From: Phycisphaerales bacterium
GTDB taxonomy: Bacteria > Planctomycetota > Phycisphaerae > Phycisphaerales > SM1A02
DNA: 44,074 nt
NCBI GenBank assembly: GCA_022446905.1
Contig: JAKVBT010000013.1
Coordinates: 1 to 44,074, forward strand
Direction: 5' to 3'
Part shown: positions 18,008 through 26,230 of the stretch, in pieces
How positions within the stretch are numbered: the first letter of the stretch is position 1
Layout: the number at the start of each line of letters is the position of its first letter
Made by a program: the position numbers and the translations under genes
Notes under the pieces: generated by a model
The model's input: the letters and a program-made list of their open reading frames with translations, nothing else
The model's database searches: none
Told to the model about the DNA's origin: nothing

Positions 18008-19411
18008 ATGATCGACCTCAAGGCGCTCCGAGATGACCCGCAGCGATTCATTGACGGCGCGCGGGACAAAAACATCGACGTTGATATTGAGCAATTGCTC
18101 GAACTCGATGCTGCGCGTCGAGCGGCGTTGTCGACTCAGGAACAAACCCGCGCTGAACAGAAGCGCGTTTCCAAGGAGTTGGGCCCAAAAATTGGTGCGC
18201 TCAAGGGTCAGCTCAAGAGCGCTGACGAATCCACCAAAGCAAAACTCGAACGTGAGCTTGCCGAGTTGGAAGCAGTGCCTGGCGCACTCAAGAAGACAGT
18301 TCAGGAGGCCGAGGCGGCGGTTGCAGAACTCGACCAGCCGATGCGCGAATTGCTCCTACATATACCACTTCCGGCAGATGACGATGTTCCGCGCGGCGGA
18401 GGTGCTGAGGATAATGTTGAGATTCGCAGGTGGTCCACAGAAAGTTTCGACCCTGCAGCAACGTTTGAATCACAACGAGGCTTTCAACCAAAGACACATC
18501 TTGAACTTGTCAATGCGCACAATTTGGTCGACTTTGAGCGTGCGGTAAAGGTCGGCGGAACCCGGCACTACAGTCTTATTGGTGATGGCATGCGTCTGCA
18601 CCAAGCCGTCCTTCGCATGGCCTTTGACATCATTACAGAGGAACATGACTTCACCCCAGTCTCGGTCCCAGTCATCGTGCGTGAAGAGTGCATGCTCGGC
18701 ACCGGCTTTTTCCCAGAAGGGCGTGAGCAGGCGTATCACATCGAGGAGTCAAACCGGGGTGCCGGACAGGATTTGTACCTCACAGGTACCGGAGAAGTTG
18801 GACTCATGGGCCTGCACGCAGATGAGATTCTTGAAGAAGCTGACCTCCCCCTGCGACTCGCAACCCTATCGACTTGCTTCCGTCGTGAAGCTGGCGCTGC
18901 TGGGCGAGACACCGCAGGGCTCTATCGAATACACCAATTTGACAAAGTGGAACAAGTGGTCATCTGCCGCGCCGATGCAGATGAAGAACGGCAACATCAT
19001 GCTGCCATGATTGCAGTCGCTGAGGAGATTTTGCAACGACTGGAACTGCCCTATCGGCTTCTGCAGTGCTGCACAGGAGACCTCGGGCCCAAGAACGCTG
19101 ACATGATTGACATTGAGTGCTGGATGCCTGGACGCGGCATCTTGAATGACCAGCAGCAACCTGAAGGTGACTGGGGCGAAACACACAGTGCCTCAAGGTT
19201 GCACGACTTTCAGTGCCGTCGCCTCAACTTGAGATACCGAGACGCCGATCGCAAAACAGTATTTTGCTGGTCGCTCAATAACACCGTGCTTGCCAGCCCT
19301 CGCATCTTGGTACCTCTGCTAGAAATGCACCAACAATCAGATGGCAGCGTGGCCATCCCCGAAGCACTGCAACCATGGATGGGCAACCGCACGTCCATTG
19401 GCAGTAGTTAA
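18008..19411 (+). CDS. serS: Serine--tRNA ligase
   Basis: Charges tRNA-Ser (and tRNA-Sec if present). The N-terminal 110 residues form the tRNA-binding coiled-coil arm, rich in Lys, Glu and Ala (MIDLKALRDDPQRF to about AELDQPM). The class II core follows with the TGTGEVGLMG region, motif 2 LSTCFRREAGAAGRDTAGLYR-IHQFDKVE and motif 3 FCWSLNNTVLASPRILVPLLE. Length 467 is slightly long for the family. No Shine-Dalgarno; TACACT lies 7 nt before the ATG, matching a possible leaderless start. The stop is 6 bp from the convergent tilS stop, with no hairpin between them. Confidence 0.98.
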   Translation: MIDLKALRDDPQRFIDGARDKNIDVDIEQLLELDAARRAALSTQEQTRAEQKRVSKELGPKIGALKGQLKSADESTKAKLERELAELEAVPGALKKTVQEAEAAVAELDQPMRELLLHIPLPADDDVPRGGGAEDNVEIRRWSTESFDPAATFESQRGFQPKTHLELVNAHNLVDFERAVKVGGTRHYSLIGDGMRLHQAVLRMAFDIITEEHDFTPVSVPVIVREECMLGTGFFPEGREQAYHIEESNRGAGQDLYLTGTGEVGLMGLHADEILEEADLPLRLATLSTCFRREAGAAGRDTAGLYRIHQFDKVEQVVICRADADEERQHHAAMIAVAEEILQRLELPYRLLQCCTGDLGPKNADMIDIECWMPGRGILNDQQQPEGDWGETHSASRLHDFQCRRLNLRYRDADRKTVFCWSLNNTVLASPRILVPLLEMHQQSDGSVAIPEALQPWMGNRTSIGSS

Positions 19412-19417
19412 TCTGAC

Positions 19418-20452
19418 TTACGAGGTCGCTTGAGTGATCTGGACGTCCTCGGCCTGGACTGTCAGCAACACATTTCCCCCAAGCTCAAAGCGACGTTGGT
19501 GCATCTTTTCATCGCCTACTGCTTCCGCCGCTGACTGCATCGCTGCACTTGACAGTCGATCAACATGATCCGTCAGTTCCACAGCTGCTGCATAAATTGC
19601 AGCTCGTCGAAGTGGTGAACTCACTGCAGATAATGCATTCCTAAACCATCGTCCATCTTCCGGCACTGGAACCGAATTTCGCAGTGCCTCAGCCGCAGCC
19701 TGCTGCAGTTCCGCCCCTGCAGCAACACGACGAGAAACGCCAGGACGCAGTGACTCAAGTACCGGCAGTACGTCCTGACGAAGACGACCACGCAATGAAT
19801 CCGGCGACTCGTTGCCTGGATCGTCACACCAGTCGACTCCAGCAAGACCACACAAAGCCGCAGCCTCTTCCCGTTGGCATTGCAACATGGGCCGAATCAA
19901 CGCAATCTCATCATCAAGTGGACGCGAGCAAGCCATGCCACCAAGGCCCACTGGGCCTGCCCCCCTGACCAGCGACAAGAGGATGGTTTCTAACTGGTCC
20001 TGGGCGTGGTGCCCAGTTGCCACCGCCTTGGCTTTCCATGCGCGTGCCATGGTGGCCAACGCCTCGTAGCGCATTGCACGGAGCTGGGTCGGTCGCCGAT
20101 CTACATCAAGTGGTAAATGTGACTCTGCGACAGGGATGCCAATCCGCTCACCCAAGTCACGAACATGCGCAGCTTCTTGGTCGGCCTCCACACGCACATG
20201 GTGATTCACATGTCCAATAACCAAGGAGCCAAGATCACCACGTCTGACCAAAGCAGTCAGTGCCAACGCAAGCGCCAATGAATCCCGCCCGCCACTGACT
20301 GCAGCCAGAATCACATCATTGGATCCATAGCCAGCCTGCGCCATCACGACTCCAACCTGGGTCACCAGTGGATGTCGCCGCACATCAAGGGAAATCAGCC
20401 TTCCGTCGGTGTCAGACATCTGCCAACCAATGGCCTGCCCGTTGTGGTTCAT
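19418..20452 (-). CDS. tilS: tRNA(Ile)-lysidine synthase
   Basis: Adds lysine to C34 of the CAU-anticodon tRNA-Ile using ATP. The PP-loop ATPase motif SGGRDS is at residues 53-58, followed by GHVNHHVR, LRAMRYEAL and ATGHHAQDQLETILLSLVRGAG, all family-specific. Length is 344 residues, close to the short type of TilS that has the N-terminal domain and a helical linker but lacks the C-terminal domain of the E. coli enzyme. The start used is the first ATG; an ATG 33 bp in is an alternative. TAGGAT, 18 nt upstream of the first ATG, may be its -10, so it can have its own promoter in addition to read-through from the upstream genes. Confidence 0.93.
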   Translation of the reverse strand: MNHNGQAIGWQMSDTDGRLISLDVRRHPLVTQVGVVMAQAGYGSNDVILAAVSGGRDSLALALALTALVRRGDLGSLVIGHVNHHVRVEADQEAAHVRDLGERIGIPVAESHLPLDVDRRPTQLRAMRYEALATMARAWKAKAVATGHHAQDQLETILLSLVRGAGPVGLGGMACSRPLDDEIALIRPMLQCQREEAAALCGLAGVDWCDDPGNESPDSLRGRLRQDVLPVLESLRPGVSRRVAAGAELQQAAAEALRNSVPVPEDGRWFRNALSAVSSPLRRAAIYAAAVELTDHVDRLSSAAMQSAAEAVGDEKMHQRRFELGGNVLLTVQAEDVQITQATS

Positions 20453-20615
20453 CGAGATTGGTGGCCAGCAATCCTACCCAAGCTGGTGCCGGCCGAAGCG
20501 TCGTAATGTTGATGCTGTCGGCCGCGATGGTGTCAAATTCGACACCGATCGCCGTCTGCAACAAACGTGCGGGCAAGACCATGACACCATGGTAACGAGT
20601 CCCTTGCGGACTACA

Positions 20616-21695
20616 TCAAGCGCGGAAACCCAGATGCTCCCATTGGCCTCGATCCGCCGAACCACGACATGCTTCCAGCCGCCGCCGATCAGGACAACCA
20701 ATCAGACACGCATTTGTTGCAGTCTGTTCACCATCCTCAGGCCAACGATTAATGCTATCAACACCGTCATCACGATCCGTCATCAATACACGAATCATGT
20801 CCTCATCAACGTCATGACGACCCAACAGATCAGTGGCCCGAGCAAATCGCGCCAGACTGCTTGGGGTGGGCTGCTCAGCCTCGGAAGGAATGTGCCGAGC
20901 ATCAAGACAATGATTGGTGCGCACCATGGGCTCGGACCGCATCTCACGCCGAACGGTCGTTAAAGCGCTGCACTCTAACTCGATGGCACCACCAGCATCT
21001 GCCACGAGAAATGTATGAGCCGCTGAACGTGGCGCAGACTGCACACGCAGCGCTGCGTCTTCTCTTGCCCTACACCGAATTGCACGATGCAACACATTGA
21101 GATAACCCACACCATCCTGCACACCATCAATCTGAATATTGGTAGTTCCTACCCATAAACCATGTTCATTCATGCCGATCAATGTCGGACCACCAGCAAC
21201 CGTGACACTCCAAGTCTCTGGTTGTTCGGCAGGTAATCTGTGAACAGCAACGACCGTCTCAAGATCCAGCAGATGAAGATCCCACGTCTGCCCAACCAGC
21301 ACCATGCCCGATTTGGTTCTATTCCCAGGCACGGCAACAGATGTACAGCCTTCGTCAGCCGGATTGTTGATTGGGCGGCAGCACACAAGATCACGCATAT
21401 CGGTGTAGTTGGCCGCCGCATGGAGTACCTCCGGCGCGACATCTGCACCCTTGGCCGTCGCAACGAATTCCTCCCATCCCTTGAAATCCCACGACTCAAG
21501 ACAATCGAGGCTCGCAGCACCATGGCGTAACAGATCCTCAACCGCCCCTTGGCCTTGCTCTTTAAAGAAATCATGCGCAACTTCTAAACGTCGCGCAATC
21601 ATGGCCTCAATACGGTCACGCGCTGCGACTCCGAGCGCTTCGCCCATCTGAGTCGGCGTCCCTTCAACATCAAAGCAAGTCAGTTCAAGCTTCAC
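20616..21695 (-). CDS. C45 family Ntn-hydrolase (acyl-CoA:6-APA acyltransferase-like)
   Basis: Resembles the penicillin acyltransferase (AAT) and phospholipase-B-like group, whose members mature by self-cleavage before a Cys that becomes the N-terminal nucleophile. The likely cleavage site is ADEGCTSVAV, with Cys117 as nucleophile. Supporting segments are GQTWDLHL, PTLIGMNEHGLWVGTTNI and the late RTNHCLD, all in family order. At 359 residues the length is typical. No signal peptide, so probably cytoplasmic. The substrate is unknown; members hydrolyse amides. Translation starts at GTG inside a GTGA overlap with dapF, so its expression is coupled to DapF. Confidence 0.88.
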   Translation of the reverse strand: MKLELTCFDVEGTPTQMGEALGVAARDRIEAMIARRLEVAHDFFKEQGQGAVEDLLRHGAASLDCLESWDFKGWEEFVATAKGADVAPEVLHAAANYTDMRDLVCCRPINNPADEGCTSVAVPGNRTKSGMVLVGQTWDLHLLDLETVVAVHRLPAEQPETWSVTVAGGPTLIGMNEHGLWVGTTNIQIDGVQDGVGYLNVLHRAIRCRAREDAALRVQSAPRSAAHTFLVADAGGAIELECSALTTVRREMRSEPMVRTNHCLDARHIPSEAEQPTPSSLARFARATDLLGRHDVDEDMIRVLMTDRDDGVDSINRWPEDGEQTATNACLIGCPDRRRLEACRGSADRGQWEHLGFRA

Positions 21696-22510
21696 ACATC
21701 AATGCTAGCACACCACTGCATGGAGGCGATCCAATCGACATCGCCAGTGACCTGTACAGCTGCATCTGGATTCGTAGCATCGACATGAAGATCGCCCCCA
21801 GGAAGGTGGACCGCAATCGGCCCCTGGCATCGATCCGCATGATGGGCTGCAGCAGCAACCGCAGCAGCTCCTGTCGCGCATGCTCTTGTTGGGCCTGCGC
21901 CTCGCTCCCACGTACACATCTTGATTTCATTCGTAGATTGAATGACCGCAAGATGCACATTGACACCATCTTCAAACTGCGGCATCAGTTGCAGCGCATC
22001 AAAAGCATCTTCGAGAAAGCCCCCAGAGAATACATCATCAATAAAAATAACCGCATGTGGATTACCAACGACGATGTGATGCACTTCAACTTCCAGATCA
22101 CGCACACGAAAGTCAAAAAAACCATGATCAATGGCAAGAGTTAGTGGCCCCCCGACGCGCCATCTGTGACTTGCAAGTCTGTGGACTTCCAGATCATGTT
22201 GCGCAACAGCCGAACGAATGGAAACAAGTGGGGCATCCTTATGTCGCATGGAAAGCAAGGCTGCCGCACATCTCAGTCCGTTTCCACACAACTCAGCTTG
22301 CGAACCATCTGCGTTGTAGATGGAAAAAGGAGTTGGCAAATCACCCCATGGGCCCAACGTGATGATGCCGTCTCCCCCTAGGCCTGTGTGCCGATTGCAG
22401 GCGATCTGCGCGAGTGTTTCTAGATTGAGATTGCACACATCGACTTGATCGAAAATGACATAGTCATTGCCAAGTCCATGCAGTCGAGAGCATGTCAGTT
22501 CGATAGTCAC
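21692..22510 (-). CDS. dapF: Diaminopimelate epimerase
   Basis: Converts LL- to meso-diaminopimelate for lysine and peptidoglycan synthesis. Both catalytic cysteines are present: Cys75 in YNADGSQAELCGNGLRC and Cys211 in WERGAGPTRACATGAAA. In the second motif Pro replaces the Glu of the more common GxGET, as also occurs in some other phyla. The N-terminal HGLGNDYVIFD and GGDGII are classic. Length 272 is normal. The gene starts at GTG in a GTGA overlap with the upstream lipoprotein gene and ends in a GTGA overlap with the C45 hydrolase, so three genes are translated as a chain. Presence of dapF with ftsW and murG shows meso-DAP peptidoglycan synthesis. Confidence 0.95.
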   Translation of the reverse strand: MTIELTCSRLHGLGNDYVIFDQVDVCNLNLETLAQIACNRHTGLGGDGIITLGPWGDLPTPFSIYNADGSQAELCGNGLRCAAALLSMRHKDAPLVSIRSAVAQHDLEVHRLASHRWRVGGPLTLAIDHGFFDFRVRDLEVEVHHIVVGNPHAVIFIDDVFSGGFLEDAFDALQLMPQFEDGVNVHLAVIQSTNEIKMCTWERGAGPTRACATGAAAVAAAAHHADRCQGPIAVHLPGGDLHVDATNPDAAVQVTGDVDWIASMQWCASIDV

Positions 22511-23946
22511 GTCTGAACAGAAGCTATGCCGGGTCGCCGAATCACCCCAAGGTCAACGAGCACGCCATCATGCCGATAGAAATCGACATTGAGTGTGTTC
22601 TCATCCACATAGGTCAGAACCAAACAATTCGCCCGAGTTGCATTCGCATAGTTCATATCACCCAGCCCCGGTCCAGCATGAGCCTTGTTCCGGTATTTTT
22701 GAGTGTGATAGTGGAAGTGAAACAGTGCCGTATACCCAGCATCAAACATCGCTTGGGGAGCTTCAAAGCGAAGATCATGCACTCGGAAACGTGGCGGGAA
22801 CTCCAGAATTTCAAATCGCCCCTGCTCATCAAGTGCGACGACACCCCCATACTCCGTACCTTCATCGAGTCGATCACGCTCGGCATAATCAAAGAGATGG
22901 TGCCGGACATTTGCTATCTCCATGGCATCAAGCGCGATTGACATCGCTGCCAAATCACCCCACGTAAGCTTGTTGTGATGCGCGGCAAGGTCATGAGATG
23001 GCTCTTGCCCGGGCAAAAAGCCCCCATTTTGTTCCTTGTACTGAGGTCGCCCGGCAAGTCGGCTTTGCAAGCTGGCGAAGATCTCCATGTCCTCCGCTAT
23101 CAACAGCTCAGGATGATGTCGGGCAGAAGCAACAGCAACTGGAAGATCACGTAACTCCAAGCAGCGACGCCGGTCGTGCGACAACTTAGTCGTGGCTTGC
23201 TGAGCATCCTGCCAGAAAATCTGCCGAGTTGGTTCGGTCAACTTGTGCACCCAAAGAAGTTCTTCCCGATTCCACGGAATGGTGCCAAAGTCGACTGCTG
23301 CCTCATGCACACTACGCAAGGTTGGATGTTCACTTCCCGTGGCGTTTTCAGCGATCACTAATTCGATCAATTCATTACGCGCGCCGAGGCGATGCAGCAA
23401 ATCCCAGCATCGATAGCGCAAGCCATTCTCTGATGGCTTCACAGCACCCAAGAATGTGGTCCAGACTGCATCCACGGCACCAGATGGACCGAGCATGCGG
23501 GTCAGCGCCAGATACTCGGGACGCTGTACTTCGGGCAGATTGCCACTCCAAGGCCGACCCCAACTACTGACTAGAGCGACATCCAGTTCCTTCAGATCGT
23601 AGTCGGCTACAAACTGACACAGCGCCCGCAACCATGCATGATCCGTCACACGTGGCAAGCGTTGGCGAATGGTCCTTTTCAGTTTTGTCGGATCTTGCTG
23701 CAGCAGAAACCGCATGCCTTCCAACCGGGTTTCCGTGTCATAGCCGGGCCGGTAGACCAGTCCTTGCAACGCATCGATCGTGGCCTTCTCTGGTGCGTGC
23801 TGCGATGCCATAATCATGCGAAGCGACTCTTCATGAACCTTCCGACTATTGGAGGAGTCACGAAGCGAGGCCGCGGGGTCAGTCACGACGGTCTGACATG
23901 AGGCCAAGATCAGAGTCGCCAATATGGCCACAAAAGTACGATTCAT
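22507..23946 (-). CDS. Unknown lipoprotein
   Basis: The N-terminus is a lipoprotein signal: basic MNRT, a hydrophobic run and lipobox LASC with Cys17 as the predicted lipidated residue. Ser-Gln would not retain... the residue after Cys is Gln, compatible with outer-membrane sorting under the E. coli rule, which may not hold here. The remaining 460 residues are mixed helix and strand, with tryptophan-rich helical pairs in the first half suggesting HEAT-like repeats (for example WLRALCQFVADYDLKELDVAL) and a beta-rich C-terminus (YGGVVALDEQGRFEILEFPPRF, LVLTYVDENTLNVDFYR). No family recognised. TAGGAT lies 6 nt before the ATG. First gene of the run leading into dapF. Confidence 0.85.
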   Translation of the reverse strand: MNRTFVAILATLILASCQTVVTDPAASLRDSSNSRKVHEESLRMIMASQHAPEKATIDALQGLVYRPGYDTETRLEGMRFLLQQDPTKLKRTIRQRLPRVTDHAWLRALCQFVADYDLKELDVALVSSWGRPWSGNLPEVQRPEYLALTRMLGPSGAVDAVWTTFLGAVKPSENGLRYRCWDLLHRLGARNELIELVIAENATGSEHPTLRSVHEAAVDFGTIPWNREELLWVHKLTEPTRQIFWQDAQQATTKLSHDRRRCLELRDLPVAVASARHHPELLIAEDMEIFASLQSRLAGRPQYKEQNGGFLPGQEPSHDLAAHHNKLTWGDLAAMSIALDAMEIANVRHHLFDYAERDRLDEGTEYGGVVALDEQGRFEILEFPPRFRVHDLRFEAPQAMFDAGYTALFHFHYHTQKYRNKAHAGPGLGDMNYANATRANCLVLTYVDENTLNVDFYRHDGVLVDLGVIRRPGIASVQT

Positions 23947-24013
23947 GCCCGCATCCTACGTGGAAAGTCTTCTTGAATTGCCCGAGACCACACTGCTGGG
24001 GTAGGCTATAGAC
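23947..24013. promoter_or_regulatory. Divergent promoter region between lipoprotein gene and nfu-type gene
   Basis: Only 67 bp separate the two starts. On the + strand TAGGCT (24002-24007) lies 6 nt before the ATG, with TTGCCC 18 nt further up as a poor -35. On the - strand TAGGAT (complement of 23953-23958) lies 6 nt before the lipoprotein ATG. Placement this close would give transcripts starting at or next to the start codon. Inferred from sequence only. Confidence 0.45.
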
Positions 24014-24268
24014 ATGAATGCCGCCAAAAGTAATCAGGATTCCCTGCACGGCCGTGTGGAAGCCGTCCTTGAAGCTATTCGTCCGGCCATTCAGGCCGAC
24101 GGCGGCGATGTTGAGTTGATCGATGTCACTACCGACGGAGTGGTCCAGATCCGCTTTCTGCAAGCCTGCATTGGATGCCCCTCGGCACAGATCACCCTCA
24201 AGCACGGTATTGAATCCAACCTCAAGGCCCAGGTAGCTGGTGTGACTGAGGTTGTTGCCGTCGATTGA
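24014..24268 (+). CDS. NifU C-terminal domain (Nfu-type) iron-sulfur scaffold
   Basis: A protein of 84 residues consisting of a single Nfu domain. It has VEAVLEAIRPAIQADGGDVELIDV, then the cluster-binding CIGCPSA with Cys52 and Cys55, and TLKHGIESNLKAQVAGVTEVVAV. Nfu dimers bind a 4Fe-4S cluster between the CxxC pairs and hand it to client enzymes. A likely client in this window is MiaB, and the YgfZ-like protein acts in the same process; these links are inferred. The gene is monocistronic in appearance, divergent from the lipoprotein gene. A GGTCC/GGACC hairpin with an inner GAGAG/CTCTC stem (about 24271-24299) follows the stop but has no T-tract. Confidence 0.95.
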   Translation: MNAAKSNQDSLHGRVEAVLEAIRPAIQADGGDVELIDVTTDGVVQIRFLQACIGCPSAQITLKHGIESNLKAQVAGVTEVVAVD

Positions 24269-24332
24269 GGTCCTTTGAGAGCCTCTCTGGGGTGGGACCT
24301 GGTCAATTCTCAATAGATCCCCTCGACAGACG

Positions 24333-24361
24333 TTGGTGCCGCCCTTCTGGCGCGGTATTCT
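24333..24361 (+). promoter_or_regulatory. Candidate csrA promoter
   Basis: TTGGTG, a 17 bp spacer and TATTCT form a moderate sigma-70-like promoter. It would give a csrA leader of about 70 nt that contains a GCGGG/CCCGC hairpin and three GGA motifs. Confidence 0.4.
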
Positions 24362-24436
24362 GTGGAATGGTGGGTCGGGCGGGCCATCTCCCGCACGATG
24401 TCAGGACGGCGCCCAGTGTGGCAGGAGGGCCGAAGG

Positions 24437-24649
24437 ATGCTCGTGATCACGAGAAGAGAAGGTGAAGAAGTAGTGATTGGTGACCCCACAAACCCTGTTG
24501 GGGTGGTGCGTGTTGCCTCAGTGAAGGGTGACCGGGTCCGTCTCGCAATGGACTTCCCGCGTGAGGTCGAAGTCCATCGACGCGAGGTGGCCGACCAAAT
24601 CATGTCGGAGAAACCCCCAATCGCTGGCAAGATCCGCCCAGGCGGCTGA
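24437..24649 (+). CDS. csrA: Carbon storage regulator, RNA-binding protein
   Basis: A 70-residue homodimeric RNA-binding protein that blocks or stabilises mRNAs at GGA motifs. The family sequence is clear: MLVITRREGEEVVIGD, VRVASVKGDRVRLAMD and PREVEVHRREV with the RNA-binding Arg and the final helix. The extra PTNPVG loop lengthens the second strand region by a few residues. An excellent AGGAGGG lies seven bases before the ATG. GGA triplets at 24404-24406, in the Shine-Dalgarno (24424-24426) and at the start codon (24435-24437) make self-repression plausible. No CsrA antagonist such as fliW is adjacent. Confidence 0.96.
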   Translation: MLVITRREGEEVVIGDPTNPVGVVRVASVKGDRVRLAMDFPREVEVHRREVADQIMSEKPPIAGKIRPGG

Positions 24650-24669
24650 TCCCCCCACCTCCGATCAAT

Positions 24670-24740
24670 ATCGCAATGCGGTGCGCTTCTGAGCCGAACG
24701 CTCTAGGCCATCAAATGGCTCAGTGCGGATGCATTGCGAT
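24670..24740. repeat. Long interrupted inverted repeat downstream of csrA
   Basis: ATCGCAATGC (24670-24679) pairs perfectly with GCATTGCGAT (24731-24740). Inside, TGAGC (24690-24694) pairs with GCTCA (24718-24722) and the intervening GCGC/GTGCG segments pair partly. The loop is about 23 nt. There is no T-tract, so it is not a standard terminator. It may be a structured csrA 3' end, a small RNA or a protein-binding site. Confidence 0.6.
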
Positions 24741-24760
24741 CCAAACGGTCCTATCAAAGA

Positions 24761-24792
24761 AACACCCCCGCAGACTCAACTGCGGGGGTGTT
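24761..24792 (-). terminator. Intrinsic terminator of the first PEP-CTERM gene, possibly bidirectional
   Basis: A perfect 13 bp stem, AACACCCCCGCAG with CTGCGGGGGTGTT, around a 6 nt loop. On the - strand it is followed by TTTCTTTG, a T-rich tail. It lies between the convergent csrA and PEP-CTERM genes and may stop both. Confidence 0.85.
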
Positions 24793-24856
24793 CAATATTG
24801 CGTGGGCTGAACCGTATTGACCAGATCAGATCAAACGTCTGATGATCAGGTCAAGA

Positions 24857-25528
24857 TCAGCGTCGACGACGTCGACCAGCGACGCCAGCGATGCCAAGCA
24901 GAGCCAGCGCACCAGGCGCTGGAATCCAGTTGAGCCCGTAGTTCTGGAAGGTCTCACCGTTGGCATCAGAACCTTGGATATTCAGCAAACCAGTCAGGTC
25001 AGCATAGCCATCGCCACTGCCACCGACGACGGTGAACTGTCCGATGAGTACGCGGCCGTCGATCGGGTTGCCCTGATCATCGGCTGGAGTGACAAACCAA
25101 GAACCGTTGTCGGTCTCAATTCCGCCGCCCGCTTCGAAGCCTGAAAAGTCAATGCCGATGTCCAACAAGTTGTTCGACCCATAAGGGTTGCCTGAGGCAT
25201 CCAGTGCGCCGATGGTTACGAACGAGTCGTACTCAAGTGATGGCGCCAGTGGGTAGAACATCGGATTGTTACCAGTCGACAAGGCATTGCCATAGACGTT
25301 CTGATAGAACGACATGCTTGCATCGGCCAGGCCGATACTCAGAGTGCCCTGCGAGTTGCCGAACAAGGCGTCAATTCGAGTGCCTTCATCCACAACTGCA
25401 TACATTTGGTAGGTAATGCCGTTTCCAGTGTCCCCGAGACTATCAATCTCGATTGACACAACATCTGCTGTAGCAGATGCGGCTGCGACAAAGGCGCTTG
25501 CAGCGCCAAGAACAATGAGGGTCTTCAT
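24857..25528 (-). CDS. Secreted PEP-CTERM-type surface protein, paralogue 1
   Basis: A protein of 223 residues. It has a signal peptide (MKTLIVLGAASAFVAAAS, cleavage near ATA-D), a beta-rich acidic body with glycine- and aspartate-rich segments, and a C-terminal IPAPGALALLGIAGVAGRRRRR, that is a PEP-CTERM-like tripartite signal of Pro motif, hydrophobic helix and Arg cluster. In related bacteria an exosortase recognises and removes such tails during export; none is in this window. The ATG is chosen because GAGGAG lies ten bases upstream and the signal peptide begins there; the open frame continues 64 codons further up but without secretion features. The body aligns with the next upstream protein (PLAPSLEYDSFVTIGAL, DIGIDFSGFEAGG, FVTPADDQGNPIDGRVLIG). 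Function unknown. Confidence 0.92.
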   Translation of the reverse strand: MKTLIVLGAASAFVAAASATADVVSIEIDSLGDTGNGITYQMYAVVDEGTRIDALFGNSQGTLSIGLADASMSFYQNVYGNALSTGNNPMFYPLAPSLEYDSFVTIGALDASGNPYGSNNLLDIGIDFSGFEAGGGIETDNGSWFVTPADDQGNPIDGRVLIGQFTVVGGSGDGYADLTGLLNIQGSDANGETFQNYGLNWIPAPGALALLGIAGVAGRRRRR

Positions 25529-26127
25529 TTCCGATCTTCTCCTCGTTGAGCCAACAAGAAGGCCCAACTCGTTGTTAGTCCACGGCGTGGCGACCGCAGC
25601 GTTCGGTTCTCCCAATGGCCCAACAATTCCATTTCCTTCCTTCTCCATGGCTCCAAGTCGCACCACCGACTCATCACCGTTCGAAATGGGGGCTCTGCTT
25701 CCGAGGGCAATGTACCCCAAGTCCTCCCCGGGTCAAGCCTGACTCTGGTGACAAAAGGTGCTGTTTTGACGGTTGTTCCGTTTCGAACGGCAGATCTTGC
25801 GCGATGCCTGAGAGGACCGATAGAACGGTGGTTTTTGCCATGCCAGCGAGGCTTTCCAGGGGTGGACCCAGCGCAAAGAGCCTCTAGGAACTCAGCGAAG
25901 CCTGAAATCTACATCTACCCAAACGCAGCTGCTAGCGGCTGGAGGATTTGAGTGGCTTCTAGGACAAGTCATTGCGAAAGAAGCACTTGCTGCTCACTGC
26001 ATGCCAGACCAGGTTGCCCAATGCAGTCAATTCTGAATGAGGCTCCCTTCTGGGGCCCTTACTGCATCACTTCAACCCTGATTGCGGGGCCTAAAACGCC
26101 CCATACCCCTTCGCATGGCAAAAAGAA
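25529..26127. other. Non-coding stretch with leader and upstream region of PEP-CTERM gene 1
   Basis: About 600 bp without a credible gene. On the - strand a promoter at 25709-25736 gives a leader of about 175 nt that contains weak stems (ACCG/CGGT near 25590-25605, CCACG/CGTGG at 25580-25590) and a direct repeat GGCCCAAC at about 25562 and 25617. The part from about 25750 to 26127 holds nothing I can assign. Open frames in this region lack start signals and family resemblance. Confidence 0.5.
25709..25736 (-). promoter_or_regulatory. Candidate promoter of PEP-CTERM gene 1
   Basis: Reading the - strand: TTGACC, 16 bp spacer, TACATT. The -35 is identical to, and the spacing the same as, that before the second PEP-CTERM gene. 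Transcription would begin near 25702. Confidence 0.55.
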
Positions 26128-26160
26128 CGCCCGCCGCTGTGTGGGGCACAGCGGCGGGCG
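26128..26160 (-). terminator. Strong intrinsic terminator of the second PEP-CTERM gene
   Basis: A perfect 14 bp GC-rich stem, CGCCCGCCGCTGTG with CACAGCGGCGGGCG, around TGGGG. On the - strand it is followed by TTCTTTTTG. The + strand side has CTTTTTG a few bases on, so it could work both ways. It separates the two PEP-CTERM genes into independent transcripts. Confidence 0.9.
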
Positions 26161-26230
26161 GATGCTTTTTGAGCAAGGACTGGGCAGTGAACTATCCCGA
26201 GTTCAGACCAGTCCAGTCACCATCGAGCCC

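Noticed and set aside
25529-25720. N-terminal extension of PEP-CTERM protein 1
   Set aside because: The 64 upstream codons stay open, but the signal peptide and GAGGAG fix the start at 25528 and the region lies in the leader.
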